Assembly (NCBI GenBank): GCA_001830475.1 | Contig: MIAC01000167.1 | Coordinates: 1 to 9,051, forward strand | Length of the DNA stretch: 9,051 bases | Source: Rhodospirillales bacterium RIFCSPLOWO2_12_FULL_67_15 | Lineage (GTDB): Bacteria > Pseudomonadota > Alphaproteobacteria > Rhodospirillales > 2-12-FULL-67-15 | Direction of reading: 5' to 3' | In this document: positions 1 through 7,160 of the stretch, in pieces | How positions within the stretch are numbered: the stretch's first letter is position 1 | Layout of the letters: each line of letters begins with the position of its first letter | Notes under the pieces: model-generated | Seen by the model: the letters and a program-made list of their open reading frames with translations, nothing else | What the model was told of the DNA's origin: nothing | Databases searched by the model: none | Made by a program: the position numbers and the translations under genes

Positions 1-441
1 ACCGTGCCGGCCGGGACCGATCCGGGGCTTTCGTCCTTCGTCGGGCAGGAGCTGACCCGCTCGGCCAGGCCCGAACTCGCCAGCGCCCGGATCGTCGTTT
101 CCGGCGGCAGGGGCATGCAGAGCGGCGAAAATTTCCGGCTCCTCGAGGCGCTCGCCGACCGGCTCGGCGGCGCGGTCGGCGCCTCGCGCGCGGCGGTTGA
201 CGCCGGGTTCGTTCCCAACGACTTTCAGGTCGGCCAGACCGGCAAGGTGGTCGCGCCCGACCTTTACATCGCGGTCGGCATCTCCGGCGCGATCCAGCAC
301 CTGGCCGGGATGAAGGACAGCAAGGTGATCGTCGCCATCAACAAGGACGAGGAAGCTCCCATCTTCCAGGTCGCCGACTACGGTCTGGTCGAGGATTTGT
401 TCAAGGCGCTGCCGGAATTGACGGCGGCGCTCGGAAAATAA
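1..441 (+). CDS. etfA: Electron transfer flavoprotein alpha subunit, C-terminal part (5' end outside window)
   Basis: This is the C-terminal FAD-binding domain of the ETF alpha subunit. With EtfB it passes electrons from acyl-CoA and other dehydrogenases to ETF:ubiquinone oxidoreductase in the cytoplasm. The family signature is clear: the [12 protein letters not shown] segment, then [11 protein letters not shown], then [20 protein letters not shown], then [21 protein letters not shown] and a closing [16 protein letters not shown]. These are the conserved FAD-contacting stretches in their usual order, and the protein ends where family members end. The frame is open to base 1, and the GTG at base 4 is an internal Val, so the true start lies upstream. 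EtfB would be expected just upstream. An hbd gene follows after 51 bases on the same strand with no obvious terminator between, which suggests co-transcription. Confidence 0.96.
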   Translation, partial: TVPAGTDPGLSSFVGQELTRSARPELASARIVVSGGRGMQSGENFRLLEALADRLGGAVGASRAAVDAGFVPNDFQVGQTGKVVAPDLYIAVGISGAIQHLAGMKDSKVIVAINKDEEAPIFQVADYGLVEDLFKALPELTAALGK

Positions 442-492
442 CCCGCGCCGAGGGACTATTGGCTTTCGCGGCGCAAACCTGACGAGGACATC

Positions 493-1374
493 ATGGCCAA
501 GGACATCCAGAATATCGGCATCGTCGGCGCGGGACAGATGGGGCACGGCATCGCGCTGGTCTGCGCGCTCGCCGGCTTCGACGTGACCATGCTCGATCTC
601 ACGCCCGAGGCGCTCGATAAAGGCGTGAAGGCGATCCAGCGCGACCTCCAGCGCGAGGTGGACAAGAAGCGCCTGGCTCAGGACAAGGCCGACGCGGCCG
701 TCAGCCGCATCAAGACCACCACCGCCTACGCGGACCTCAAGGACCGCGACCTGGTGATCGAGGCCGCGACCGAAGACGAGAAGATCAAGAAAGAGATCAT
801 CAAGAAGGTCTGTCCGGTGCTCGGCCCCGACGCCTACCTCGCGACCAACACGTCGTCCATCTCCATCACCCGGCTCGGCGCTGGGTCCGACCGCCCCGGC
901 AAGTTCGTCGGGATGCATTTCATGAATCCGGTTCCGCGCATGGAGCTGGTCGAGCTGATCCGGGGCATCGCCACCGAGGAGGAAACCTACCGTCTCATCC
1001 GCGAGCTCGCCGTCAAGCTCGGCAAGACCCCGGTCAACGCCGAGGACTTTCCCGCCTTCCTCGTCAACCGCATCCTGCTGCCGATGCTGAACGAGGCGGT
1101 CTACACCCTCTACGAGGGCGTCGGCTCGGTCGAGGCGATCGACACCGCCATGAAGCTCGGCACCCACCACCCGATGGGACCGTTCGAGCTCGCCGATTTC
1201 ATCGGCCTCGACGTCTGTCTCGCGGTCATGCAAGTCCTGCACGAAGGGCTCTCCGACTCCAAGTACCGCCCGTGTCCGCTGTTGGTGAAATACGTCGAGG
1301 CCGGATGGCTCGGCCGCAAGACCGGCCGCGGCTTCTACGACTACTCGGGGCCCAAGCCTGTTCCGACGCGCTAA
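493..1374 (+). CDS. hbd: 3-hydroxybutyryl-CoA dehydrogenase
   Basis: This NAD(P)-dependent 3-hydroxyacyl-CoA dehydrogenase interconverts acetoacetyl-CoA and 3-hydroxybutyryl-CoA (fatty-acid oxidation, butyrate or polyhydroxybutyrate metabolism). At 293 residues it is a normal single-function enzyme, without the hydratase domain of FadB. An N-terminal Rossmann fold has Gly12, Gly14 and Gly17 in GAGQMG, and Asp35 at the end of the second strand favours NAD. The catalytic residues known from the family fall at Ser121 (NTSSISIT), His142 and Glu154 (HFMNPVPRMELVEL) and Asn192 (FLVNR). The C-terminal helical domain has the usual HPMGPFELADFIGLD and the GRKTGRGFYDY end. The ATG start has GAGGA four bases upstream (484-488). 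Following etfA, it fits a module in which ETF takes electrons from the preceding acyl-CoA dehydrogenase step. The assignment is secure; the physiological direction is not visible here. Confidence 0.95.
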   Translation: MAKDIQNIGIVGAGQMGHGIALVCALAGFDVTMLDLTPEALDKGVKAIQRDLQREVDKKRLAQDKADAAVSRIKTTTAYADLKDRDLVIEAATEDEKIKKEIIKKVCPVLGPDAYLATNTSSISITRLGAGSDRPGKFVGMHFMNPVPRMELVELIRGIATEEETYRLIRELAVKLGKTPVNAEDFPAFLVNRILLPMLNEAVYTLYEGVGSVEAIDTAMKLGTHHPMGPFELADFIGLDVCLAVMQVLHEGLSDSKYRPCPLLVKYVEAGWLGRKTGRGFYDYSGPKPVPTR

Positions 1375-1417
1375 TCTTCGCGGGTCGCCGGCGCTGGCAG
1401 CCGGATCGATGCTGTTT

Positions 1418-1454
1418 GTTCCGATGGGAACGTATCGGGTGCCCTGTTATAAAT
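1418..1454 (+). promoter_or_regulatory. Candidate promoter / operator ahead of first receiver gene
   Basis: This is an AT-rich island in a GC-rich gap. TATAAA at 1448-1453 is preceded by TG at 1445-1446, giving an extended -10 (TG-N-TATAAA). No good -35 sits at normal spacing. Just upstream is a small inverted repeat, GTTCC (1418-1422) and GGAAC (1427-1431) with a 4-base spacer, and CCGAT (1421-1425) also pairs with ATCGG (1434-1438). These could be a repressor or activator site, but no known operator matches. Prediction only. Confidence 0.3.
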
Positions 1455-1516
1455 AAAAAATTGCTCCGCCCGCGCGATCGCTCGCCAAAGGAGGGGCGTC
1501 GAGAAGGAAGGTATGC

Positions 1517-2074
1517 GTGGCCGCGAACTACAATCTTTCGGCTCTCGCCGTCCTCGTCGCGGACAAGAACGCGCACATGCGCCGTCTCGTGCGCAGCATC
1601 TTGCGCGAGCTCAACATCCGCCTGGTGACGGAAGCGGCCACGCCGGAGGATGCACTCGCCTTGCTGACCGCCAAGCCGTTCGATCTCGCCTTCATCGAAT
1701 GGTCCCCGGACTTCGACGGCAACGCCGCCGTCCGCCAACTCCGGCGCGACGTCAAGGCGTTATCGCGCTATGTCCCGGTGATCGTCACCTCGGCCTACAC
1801 CGAGCTCCAGCACGTCGTCACCGCCCGCGATGCCGGCGCCGACCAGTTTCTGGCCAAGCCCTTCACCGCGAGGTTGATCTTCGAGCACCTCAAGGGCGTG
1901 GTCGAAGGCAACCGGCCGTTCGTCCGGTCGAAGTCCTTTTTCGGTCCCGACCGGCGGCGCAAGAAGAAACCCCCGCCCGACGGATGGGAGCGCCGCGGCG
2001 CGAAGAAGACCGCATCGGCATCGGCTGCGACCGAGCCCAAGTCCGGGCAAGACGCTTCCGAAAAAACCCCGTGA
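1517..2074 (+). CDS. Stand-alone receiver-domain protein, degenerate phosphorylation site (paralog 1)
   Basis: A CheY-like receiver domain covers residues 10-130, with no output domain, then a basic tail. Aligned by eye to CheY, Asp16 matches the first acidic residue, but Lys17 replaces Mg-binding Asp13 and Glu61 (IEWSPDFDG) replaces phosphoacceptor Asp57. Thr91 (Thr87) and Lys114 (Lys109, in AKPFT) are kept, and Phe111 takes the place of Tyr106. Normal phosphotransfer is therefore unlikely; a constitutive or phosphorylation-independent partner-binding role is an inference. After the domain come FFGPDRRR (141-148) and a low-complexity Lys/Pro/Ala tail to residue 185. GTG 1517 is chosen as the start because GAAGGAAGG (1503-1511) lies five bases upstream and because the next paralog begins with the same bases (TGCGTGGCCGCG). 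A second strong ribosome-binding-like AAAGGAGGGG at 1487-1496 is too far away to serve this start. The target is unknown. Confidence 0.9.
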   Translation: MAANYNLSALAVLVADKNAHMRRLVRSILRELNIRLVTEAATPEDALALLTAKPFDLAFIEWSPDFDGNAAVRQLRRDVKALSRYVPVIVTSAYTELQHVVTARDAGADQFLAKPFTARLIFEHLKGVVEGNRPFVRSKSFFGPDRRRKKKPPPDGWERRGAKKTASASAATEPKSGQDASEKTP

Positions 2075-2243
2075 TTCGGCGCTCCCGCCCCCGAAGCGCT
2101 CGGGAATCCGCAAAAGATTCCGCGTCGCCATCAAATCGATTCGAGTTTTCAAGCGCATATATCATGTTCTAACTTGATCGTTTCTGGACCATAATACCGA
2201 TAACATAATCCTCTGGCGCGGGGCTCTCGTTCACAGGGGAATC
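2073..2243. promoter_or_regulatory. Cluster of five GANTC (CcrM) sites ahead of second receiver gene
   Basis: GANTC sites lie at 2073-2077 (overlapping the end of the preceding gene), 2104-2108, 2116-2120, 2138-2142 and 2239-2243. By eye the whole 9-kb window has about 26 sites, so five in 171 bases is dense. The gap of 185 bases (2075-2259) is also AT-rich from about 2125 to 2215, as expected for a promoter, with TTGATC at 2174-2179 and AT-rich candidate -10 hexamers at 2192-2206, though none at ideal spacing. GGAATC (2103-2108) and GATTCC (2116-2121) form an inverted repeat. In alphaproteobacteria methylated GANTC near promoters recruits GcrA, so cell-cycle control of the downstream gene is a reasonable inference. 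Confidence 0.5.
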
Positions 2244-2259
2244 GAGTTTAGGGGGGTGC

Positions 2260-2820
2260 GTGGCCGCGGCTTACGATTTTTCCGCTCTTGCCGTCCTGGT
2301 GGCGGACAAGAACTTGAATATGCGCCGCCTTTTGCGCAGCATCCTGCGCGAGCTCAACATCCGCATGGTGACGGATGCGGCCACGCCGGAGCAGGCGCTC
2401 GAATTGCTGGTTTCCAAGCCATTCGACGTCGCATTCATCGAATGGGCCCCGGATTTCGACGGCAACGCGACCGTCCGCCAGCTCCGGCGCGACGCCAAGG
2501 CCCTCTCGCGCTATATCCCGGTGATCGTCACCTCGGCCTACACCGAGGTCAAGAACGTCGTCACCTCCCGCGACGACGGCGCCACCCAGTTCCTGGCCAA
2601 ACCCTTCACCGCAAAAATGATTTATTCGCATCTTCAGGGCGTGGTCGAAGGCCACCGGCCGTTCGTCCAGTCCAAGGTCTTCGTAGGTCCCGATCGGCGG
2701 CGCAGGAAGAAGCCCTCGCCCGACGGATCGGAACGGCGCGGCGCCAAGCCCAAGGATGCCGCGCCGAAACCGGATTCGGAAAAGTCCGAATCAGGGAAAG
2801 AACCGTCCGAAAAGAAGTGA
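2260..2820 (+). CDS. Stand-alone receiver-domain protein, degenerate phosphorylation site (paralog 2)
   Basis: This is a tandem paralog of the preceding gene: by hand count 117 of the first 150 residues are identical with no gaps, and the tails diverge. It shares the unusual residues Asp16-Lys17 (in VLVADKN) and Glu61 (in FIEWAPDFDG), and keeps Thr91 and Lys114, so the loss of the canonical phosphosite predates the duplication. The GPDRRRR motif at 143-149 is followed by a charged Lys/Pro/Glu/Ser tail to residue 186. There is no DNA-binding or enzymatic output domain. GTG 2260 is preceded by a G run (2251-2256) and by bases matching paralog 1, which fixes the start. Unlike paralog 1, it has a GANTC cluster upstream and two more GANTC sites in its own tail (2773-2777, 2788-2792). 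It converges with ccrM, with 18 bases between the two stops. Function unknown; a scaffold or partner-binding role is possible. Confidence 0.9.
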   Translation: MAAAYDFSALAVLVADKNLNMRRLLRSILRELNIRMVTDAATPEQALELLVSKPFDVAFIEWAPDFDGNATVRQLRRDAKALSRYIPVIVTSAYTEVKNVVTSRDDGATQFLAKPFTAKMIYSHLQGVVEGHRPFVQSKVFVGPDRRRRKKPSPDGSERRGAKPKDAAPKPDSEKSESGKEPSEKK

Positions 2821-2838
2821 CCGGCGCGATTGCCGCCG

Positions 2839-4026
<1,188 letters not shown>

Positions 4027-4028
<2 letters not shown>

Positions 4029-4653
4029 AACATTTGGTTTTGCCCAGCAACGCGGCAACAGGACGAAAGCTGCGCCGGTGCAGAGGCGACGGCCCGAGGC
4101 GGACGAGGGCGGCGCGGTGCTCGGCCGTGCCGTAGCCCGCGTTCCGTTCCCAGCCGTAGCCGGGATGGGCGCGTGCGAGCGCGGCCATTTCCTCATCGCG
4201 GCTGACCTTGGCGACGATCGAGGCCGCCGCGATCGAGAGCGAGCGTCCGTCGCCGCCGACGACGCAGCGCACCGGACACGGAAGCTCGGGCGCGCGGTTG
4301 CCATCCACCAGCGCGAGATCGGGCCGGACGGAAAGCGCCTCCAGCGCCCGGCCCATGGCGAGTAGCGTCGCGCGGAGGATATTGAGCCGGTCGATCTCGT
4401 CGACTTCTGCCTGTCCGATCCCGATGCGGGCATGATCGGCCAGCGCCGCGAACAATTCCCGCCGGCGCCGGGGCGAGAGCTTCTTGGAATCGTCGAGGCC
4501 GTCGCGCAGTTCGGGAGACAAGCGCGCGCCGTCCAGGATCACCGCCGCCGCCACCACCGGGCCCGCCCAGGGCCCGCGGCCGGCTTCGTCGAGACCGGCG
4601 ACGAGGGCGAATCCTTCCGCGCGCGCCGCGTCTTCGAGCGAAAAATCCGGCAT
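4027..4653 (-). CDS. rnhB: Ribonuclease HII
   Basis: This enzyme cleaves the RNA strand of RNA-DNA hybrids and nicks 5' of single ribonucleotides in DNA, using Mg2+ or Mn2+. With the ATG start it has 208 residues, the usual size. The N-terminal signature [15 protein letters not shown] supplies catalytic Asp22 and Glu23; Asp117 (LVDGN) and Asp135 (VGGD) complete the acidic site. DDSKKLSP (54-61) and [15 protein letters not shown] (142-156) are also typical. A TTG at 4668 could extend the protein by five residues and would overlap the previous stop as TTGA. ATG 4653 is preferred because the protein then begins MPDFSLE, as family members do, but coupling through TTGA cannot be excluded. It lies between a radical SAM gene and ccrM on the same strand. 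Confidence 0.95.
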
Positions 4654-4664
4654 GGCGAATCCGC

Positions 4665-5780
4665 TCAAAACAAGGAAAACTGCCCGCCCGGCGGAACGGG
4701 GGGACGGAAGCGCGAGCAGTCGAGGGCGTCGTCGTCGTGCGAAGGCACGCCTACCGGCGTGACGCGCTTATTCAGGCCGAAGCGCCGGCAGGCGAGATGG
4801 AAACGATCGGCGAGCAATTCGGCGTAGGTGCCGCTGCCGCGCATCCGCTCGCCGAACTCCGAGACGTAGAGCTGCCCGTTCCGGCATGTGCGCAATTGAT
4901 CGAGGACGTGCCGCGCCTTGCCCGGCGCGTGCGCCTCCAGCCATTCGCCGAACAGGTCCTTCAGCTCCAAGGGCAGGCGCAGCAGCACGTAGCCGGCCGC
5001 GCGCGCGCCCGCCCCCGCCGCCGCCGCGAGGATGCGCTCCAGCTCCCAGTCGTTGAGGAAGGGGATCATGGGCGCGGCCATGACCGTCGCCGGCACGCCC
5101 GCCTTGCTCAGCGCGGCGATGGTTTCGATCCGCCTGGGCGGCGTCGCCGCGCGGGGCTCCATCCGCCGCGCCAGCTCCCGGTCGAGCGTGGTGACGGACA
5201 CCGCCACCGCGCAGAGGTTCTTCGCCGCCATGGCGGAGAGGATGTCGAGATCGCGCAAGACGAGCGCGGATTTGGTGATGACGACGACGGGATGCTCGCA
5301 CCGCTCCAGCACTTCGAGGACGCCGCGGGTCAAGCGCCGCTCCCGCTCGATCGGCTGGTAGGGATCGGTGTTGGCGCCGAGGGTGATCGCTTGGGGCGCG
5401 TAGCCGGGCTTGGCCAGATCCCGAACCAGAACCTCGGCGAGATCGCGCTTGGCGAAAAGCCGGGTTTCGAAGTCGAGCCCGGGCGAAAGCCCGTAGCGGG
5501 CGTGCGAAGGCCGGGCGTAGCAGTAGACGCAGCCGTGCTCGCAACCCCGATAGGGATTGATCGAGCGGTCGAAGGGAATATCGGGGGAATCGTTGTAGGC
5601 GATCGCGGTGCGCGGGACTTCCTCCGTCACCGTGGTGCGCAGCGGGGGCAAATCGTCGGCGATGTCCCAGCCGTCGTGGACCGCGTGGCGGGTTTCGGGC
5701 TCGTAGCGCCCGGTCGGGTTGCTCACCGCGCCGCGGCCCTTGCGGGGAAGATCGGGGAGAGCCTCGTCCATGTCTTGCAC
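4665..5780 (-). CDS. Radical SAM protein, PA0069 / SPL-like family
   Basis: This radical S-adenosylmethionine protein of 371 residues belongs to the PA0069-type group related to spore photoproduct lyase; its substrate is unknown. The 4Fe-4S motif is [13 protein letters not shown] with Cys80, Cys84 and Cys87, preceded by the family stretch [21 protein letters not shown] and [15 protein letters not shown] follow in the TIM-barrel core. [28 protein letters not shown] and the C-terminal [14 protein letters not shown] are further family hallmarks. Start GTG 5780 has GGAG shortly upstream (GGAGTAGG); ATG 5771, three codons later, is an alternative. Residues 340-349 ([10 protein letters not shown]) are encoded by a palindromic element and look inserted between the GLN and LDCSRFRPP segments, which normally lie closer together. 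The gene is divergent from a glycosyltransferase across a 59-base gap and reads into rnhB. Confidence 0.9.
   Translation of the reverse strand: MQDMDEALPDLPRKGRGAVSNPTGRYEPETRHAVHDGWDIADDLPPLRTTVTEEVPRTAIAYNDSPDIPFDRSINPYRGCEHGCVYCYARPSHARYGLSPGLDFETRLFAKRDLAEVLVRDLAKPGYAPQAITLGANTDPYQPIERERRLTRGVLEVLERCEHPVVVITKSALVLRDLDILSAMAAKNLCAVAVSVTTLDRELARRMEPRAATPPRRIETIAALSKAGVPATVMAAPMIPFLNDWELERILAAAAGAGARAAGYVLLRLPLELKDLFGEWLEAHAPGKARHVLDQLRTCRNGQLYVSEFGERMRGSGTYAELLADRFHLACRRFGLNKRVTPVGVPSHDDDALDCSRFRPPVPPGGQFSLF
4733..4764 (-). repeat. Protein-embedded palindromic element, copy A (in radical SAM gene)
   Basis: This is a 32-base element on the coding strand, reading CGTCACGCCGGTAGGC then GTGCCTTCGCACGACG. 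It matches 28 of 32 bases of the copy at 5962-5993, in the same translation frame, and encodes [10 protein letters not shown]. It can fold into a left hairpin (ACGCC with GGCGT, loop GGTA) or a right hairpin (GTGC with GCAC, loop CTTC), which exclude each other. Relative to copy B, three of the four base changes keep these stems paired. The outer arms pair less well than in copy B. Confidence 0.75.
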
Positions 5781-5839
5781 CCTACTCCAACCCGATAGAA
5801 CGTTTCAAGAACATTCGCGCCGGCTGGCATTCTCCCGCC
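5781..5839. promoter_or_regulatory. Divergent intergenic region between radical SAM and glycosyltransferase genes
   Basis: This 59-base gap separates two divergent starts and must hold at least part of both promoters. GGAGTAGG on the minus strand, just ahead of GTG 5780, is the radical SAM ribosome-binding site. The centre (about 5798-5817) is slightly AT-rich. No convincing -35/-10 pair or operator was recognised. Confidence 0.3.
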
Positions 5840-6538
5840 ATGATCAGCGTCGTCATCCCCGCCTGGAACGCGGCCGCCCACATCCCTCGAACGCTCGCTG
5901 CCTTGAAGGCTTGCGGCATCGCCGGCGAGATCGTCGTTGTCGTCGCCGATTCGCCCGACGGCGTCATGCCGGTAGGCATGCATTCGCATGACGCCGCCGA
6001 GGCCGCCCGCCTCGGCGCGCGCGTGGTCGCTTCCGCGCGCGGACGCGGCGTCCAGCTTCGCGCCGGCGCCAAGGCCGCCGCCGGAAACTGGCTCTTGTTC
6101 CTGCACGCCGACACCGTTCCCGGCCCAGGCTTCGCCGCCGCCGTCCTCGGCTTCGTCGCCGATCCTAAGAACCGGGCGTGCGCGGGGTTCTTCCGTCTCC
6201 GTCTCGACGATCCCACGGCCGCGGCGCGAATCGTCGAATCGCTCGCCAACTGGCGCGCGGACGCGCTTGGGCTCCCTTACGGCGATCAGGGTTTGTTGAT
6301 CGCCCGCGCGCTTTACGATCAGGCCGGCGGCTTTCCCCCGCTCCCGATCATGGAGGACGTGGCGCTGGTCCGCAAACTCGGACGGCGAAGGCTCGTCCAG
6401 CTCGAGGCCGGACTCGTCGCCTCGGCCGAGCGCTACCGGCGCGACGGATACCTGCTCCGGCCGCTCCGCAATCTCGTTTGCCTCGCGCTCTACTTCCTCG
6501 GGGTCGCGCCGGCAAAAATCGCGAGGATCTATGACTAG
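5840..6538 (+). CDS. Family-2 glycosyltransferase, TIGR04283-like
   Basis: This is a GT-A fold family-2 glycosyltransferase of 232 residues, of the type named TIGR04283 ('arsenosugar biosynthesis' glycosyltransferase); donor and acceptor are unknown. It starts ISVVIPAWN with a nucleotide-binding strand, then VVVVADSPDG (32-41). SARGRGVQLRAGAKAA (65-80) and the metal-binding LHADT (88-92) follow, then LPYGDQGLLIAR (145-156) and PIMEDV (169-174, probable catalytic acid region). A hydrophobic C-terminal helix (about 208-230) may sit at the membrane. Residues 42-51 (VMPVGMHSHD) are encoded by a palindromic element placed directly after the DG that family members normally continue with Thr and a helix, so the donor-binding loop is altered. 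ATG 5840 has only a weak ribosome-binding site. The gene overlaps the next by eight bases. No arsM or arsS is present, so the family name should not be read as function. Confidence 0.88.
   Translation: MISVVIPAWNAAAHIPRTLAALKACGIAGEIVVVVADSPDGVMPVGMHSHDAAEAARLGARVVASARGRGVQLRAGAKAAAGNWLLFLHADTVPGPGFAAAVLGFVADPKNRACAGFFRLRLDDPTAAARIVESLANWRADALGLPYGDQGLLIARALYDQAGGFPPLPIMEDVALVRKLGRRRLVQLEAGLVASAERYRRDGYLLRPLRNLVCLALYFLGVAPAKIARIYD
5960..5995 (+). repeat. Protein-embedded palindromic element, copy B (in glycosyltransferase gene)
   Basis: Perfect 10-base inverted arms GGCGTCATGC (5960-5969) and GCATGACGCC (5986-5995) enclose 16 bases. Positions 5962-5993 match copy A (4733-4764, opposite strand) in 28 of 32 bases and in the same coding frame, giving VMPVGMHSHD. 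Inside, CATGCC (5965-5970) pairs with GGCATG (5975-5980) around loop GGTA. Alternatively ATGC (5978-5981) pairs with GCAT (5986-5989) around ATTC. Three nested pairings in one short segment point to selection or origin as a folded element rather than ordinary coding sequence. Confidence 0.78.
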
Positions 6539-7160
6539 GCTCTCCCGCCACCTGATCCTGTTCGTCAAGGCGCCCCGCTTCGGCGGGGTGAAATCGCGGC
6601 TGGCGCGCGACGTCGGCCCCTTGGCCGCATGGGCGTTCTACCGCCGCACCCTGCAAGCGACGCTGAGGCGGCTCGGACGCGATCCGCGCTGGCGCACCTG
6701 GATCGCGCTCGCCCCCGATCGCGCCGCATTCCGACCGCTCCGGCCGCGCCCACCGGTCCGCGCACGGACGTTCGCGCAAGGTGGCGGCGATCTCGGGGCG
6801 CGCATGGCGCGCGCCTTCGCCCGACTGCCGCCGGGGCCCGCCGTCCTCGTCGGCGGCGACATCCCCGGCATCCTTCCTGCGCACCTCGCCGAAGCCTTTC
6901 GCCGCTTGGGCGCCTTCGATGCCGTCTTCGGTCCGGCCGCCGACGGCGGCTATTGGCTGGCCGGCTTTCGCCGACGGGGCCTCGGCGGCGCCGCGCTCGC
7001 GGCGCGCGCCTTCAAAGGCGTGCGCTGGTCGAGCGTGCACGCGCTCGCCGACACCCTCGCCAATCTGCACCGAGCCAAGATCGCGCCGCCGCTGGCCCTC
7101 CTCGAAGACGTGGACGACGGCGCCGCGCTGGCCCGGTTCACGGCTTCACGTGCTCCTTGA
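6531..7160 (+). CDS. DUF2064 / TIGR04282-like glycosyl- or nucleotidyl-transferase
   Basis: This is a GT-A-like nucleotidyl/glycosyl-transferase of the DUF2064 (TIGR04282, CofC/MobA-like) type, 209 residues. Visible motifs are FVKAPRFGGVKSRLA (11-25), the nucleotide-binding loop; QGGGDLGARM (83-92); VGGDIPGI (107-114) with the likely metal ligand Asp110; and ADGGYWLAG (137-145). The C-terminal LEDVDDGAAL is also typical. The start ATG 6531 overlaps the preceding glycosyltransferase stop (ATGACTAG), so the two are probably translationally coupled. This pairing is common and suggests that one activates or transfers a sugar for the other; the actual product is unknown. The protein is Arg/Ala-rich, consistent with the very high GC here. 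Its last 23 bases overlap the 3' end of the convergent moaB. Confidence 0.88.
   Translation: MTRLSRHLILFVKAPRFGGVKSRLARDVGPLAAWAFYRRTLQATLRRLGRDPRWRTWIALAPDRAAFRPLRPRPPVRARTFAQGGGDLGARMARAFARLPPGPAVLVGGDIPGILPAHLAEAFRRLGAFDAVFGPAADGGYWLAGFRRRGLGGAALAARAFKGVRWSSVHALADTLANLHRAKIAPPLALLEDVDDGAALARFTASRAP

Noticed and set aside
1388..1404. Stem CCGGC/GCCGG after the hbd stop as a terminator
   Set aside because: Only five base pairs with a 7-base loop and no T run after it.
1418..1431. LexA or EcfG-type site in GTTCC...GGAAC
   Set aside because: Alphaproteobacterial LexA uses a direct GTTC-N7-GTTC repeat, and the EcfG -35 GGAAC lacks a GTT at 16-17 bases; neither matches.
2073..2121. Hairpins after the first receiver gene (GCGCT/AGCGC, CCCGA/TCGGG, GGAATC/GATTCC) as an intrinsic terminator
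   Set aside because: Short, competing stems with no following T tract; part of the symmetry simply comes from palindromic GANTC sites.
2822..2835. CGGC/GCCG stem between the convergent receiver and ccrM stops as a bidirectional terminator
   Set aside because: Four base pairs only, no T or A runs on either side.
4737..5798. Long + strand frame opposite the radical SAM gene
   Set aside because: Antisense shadow; the minus strand carries the intact 4Fe-4S motif and family signatures.
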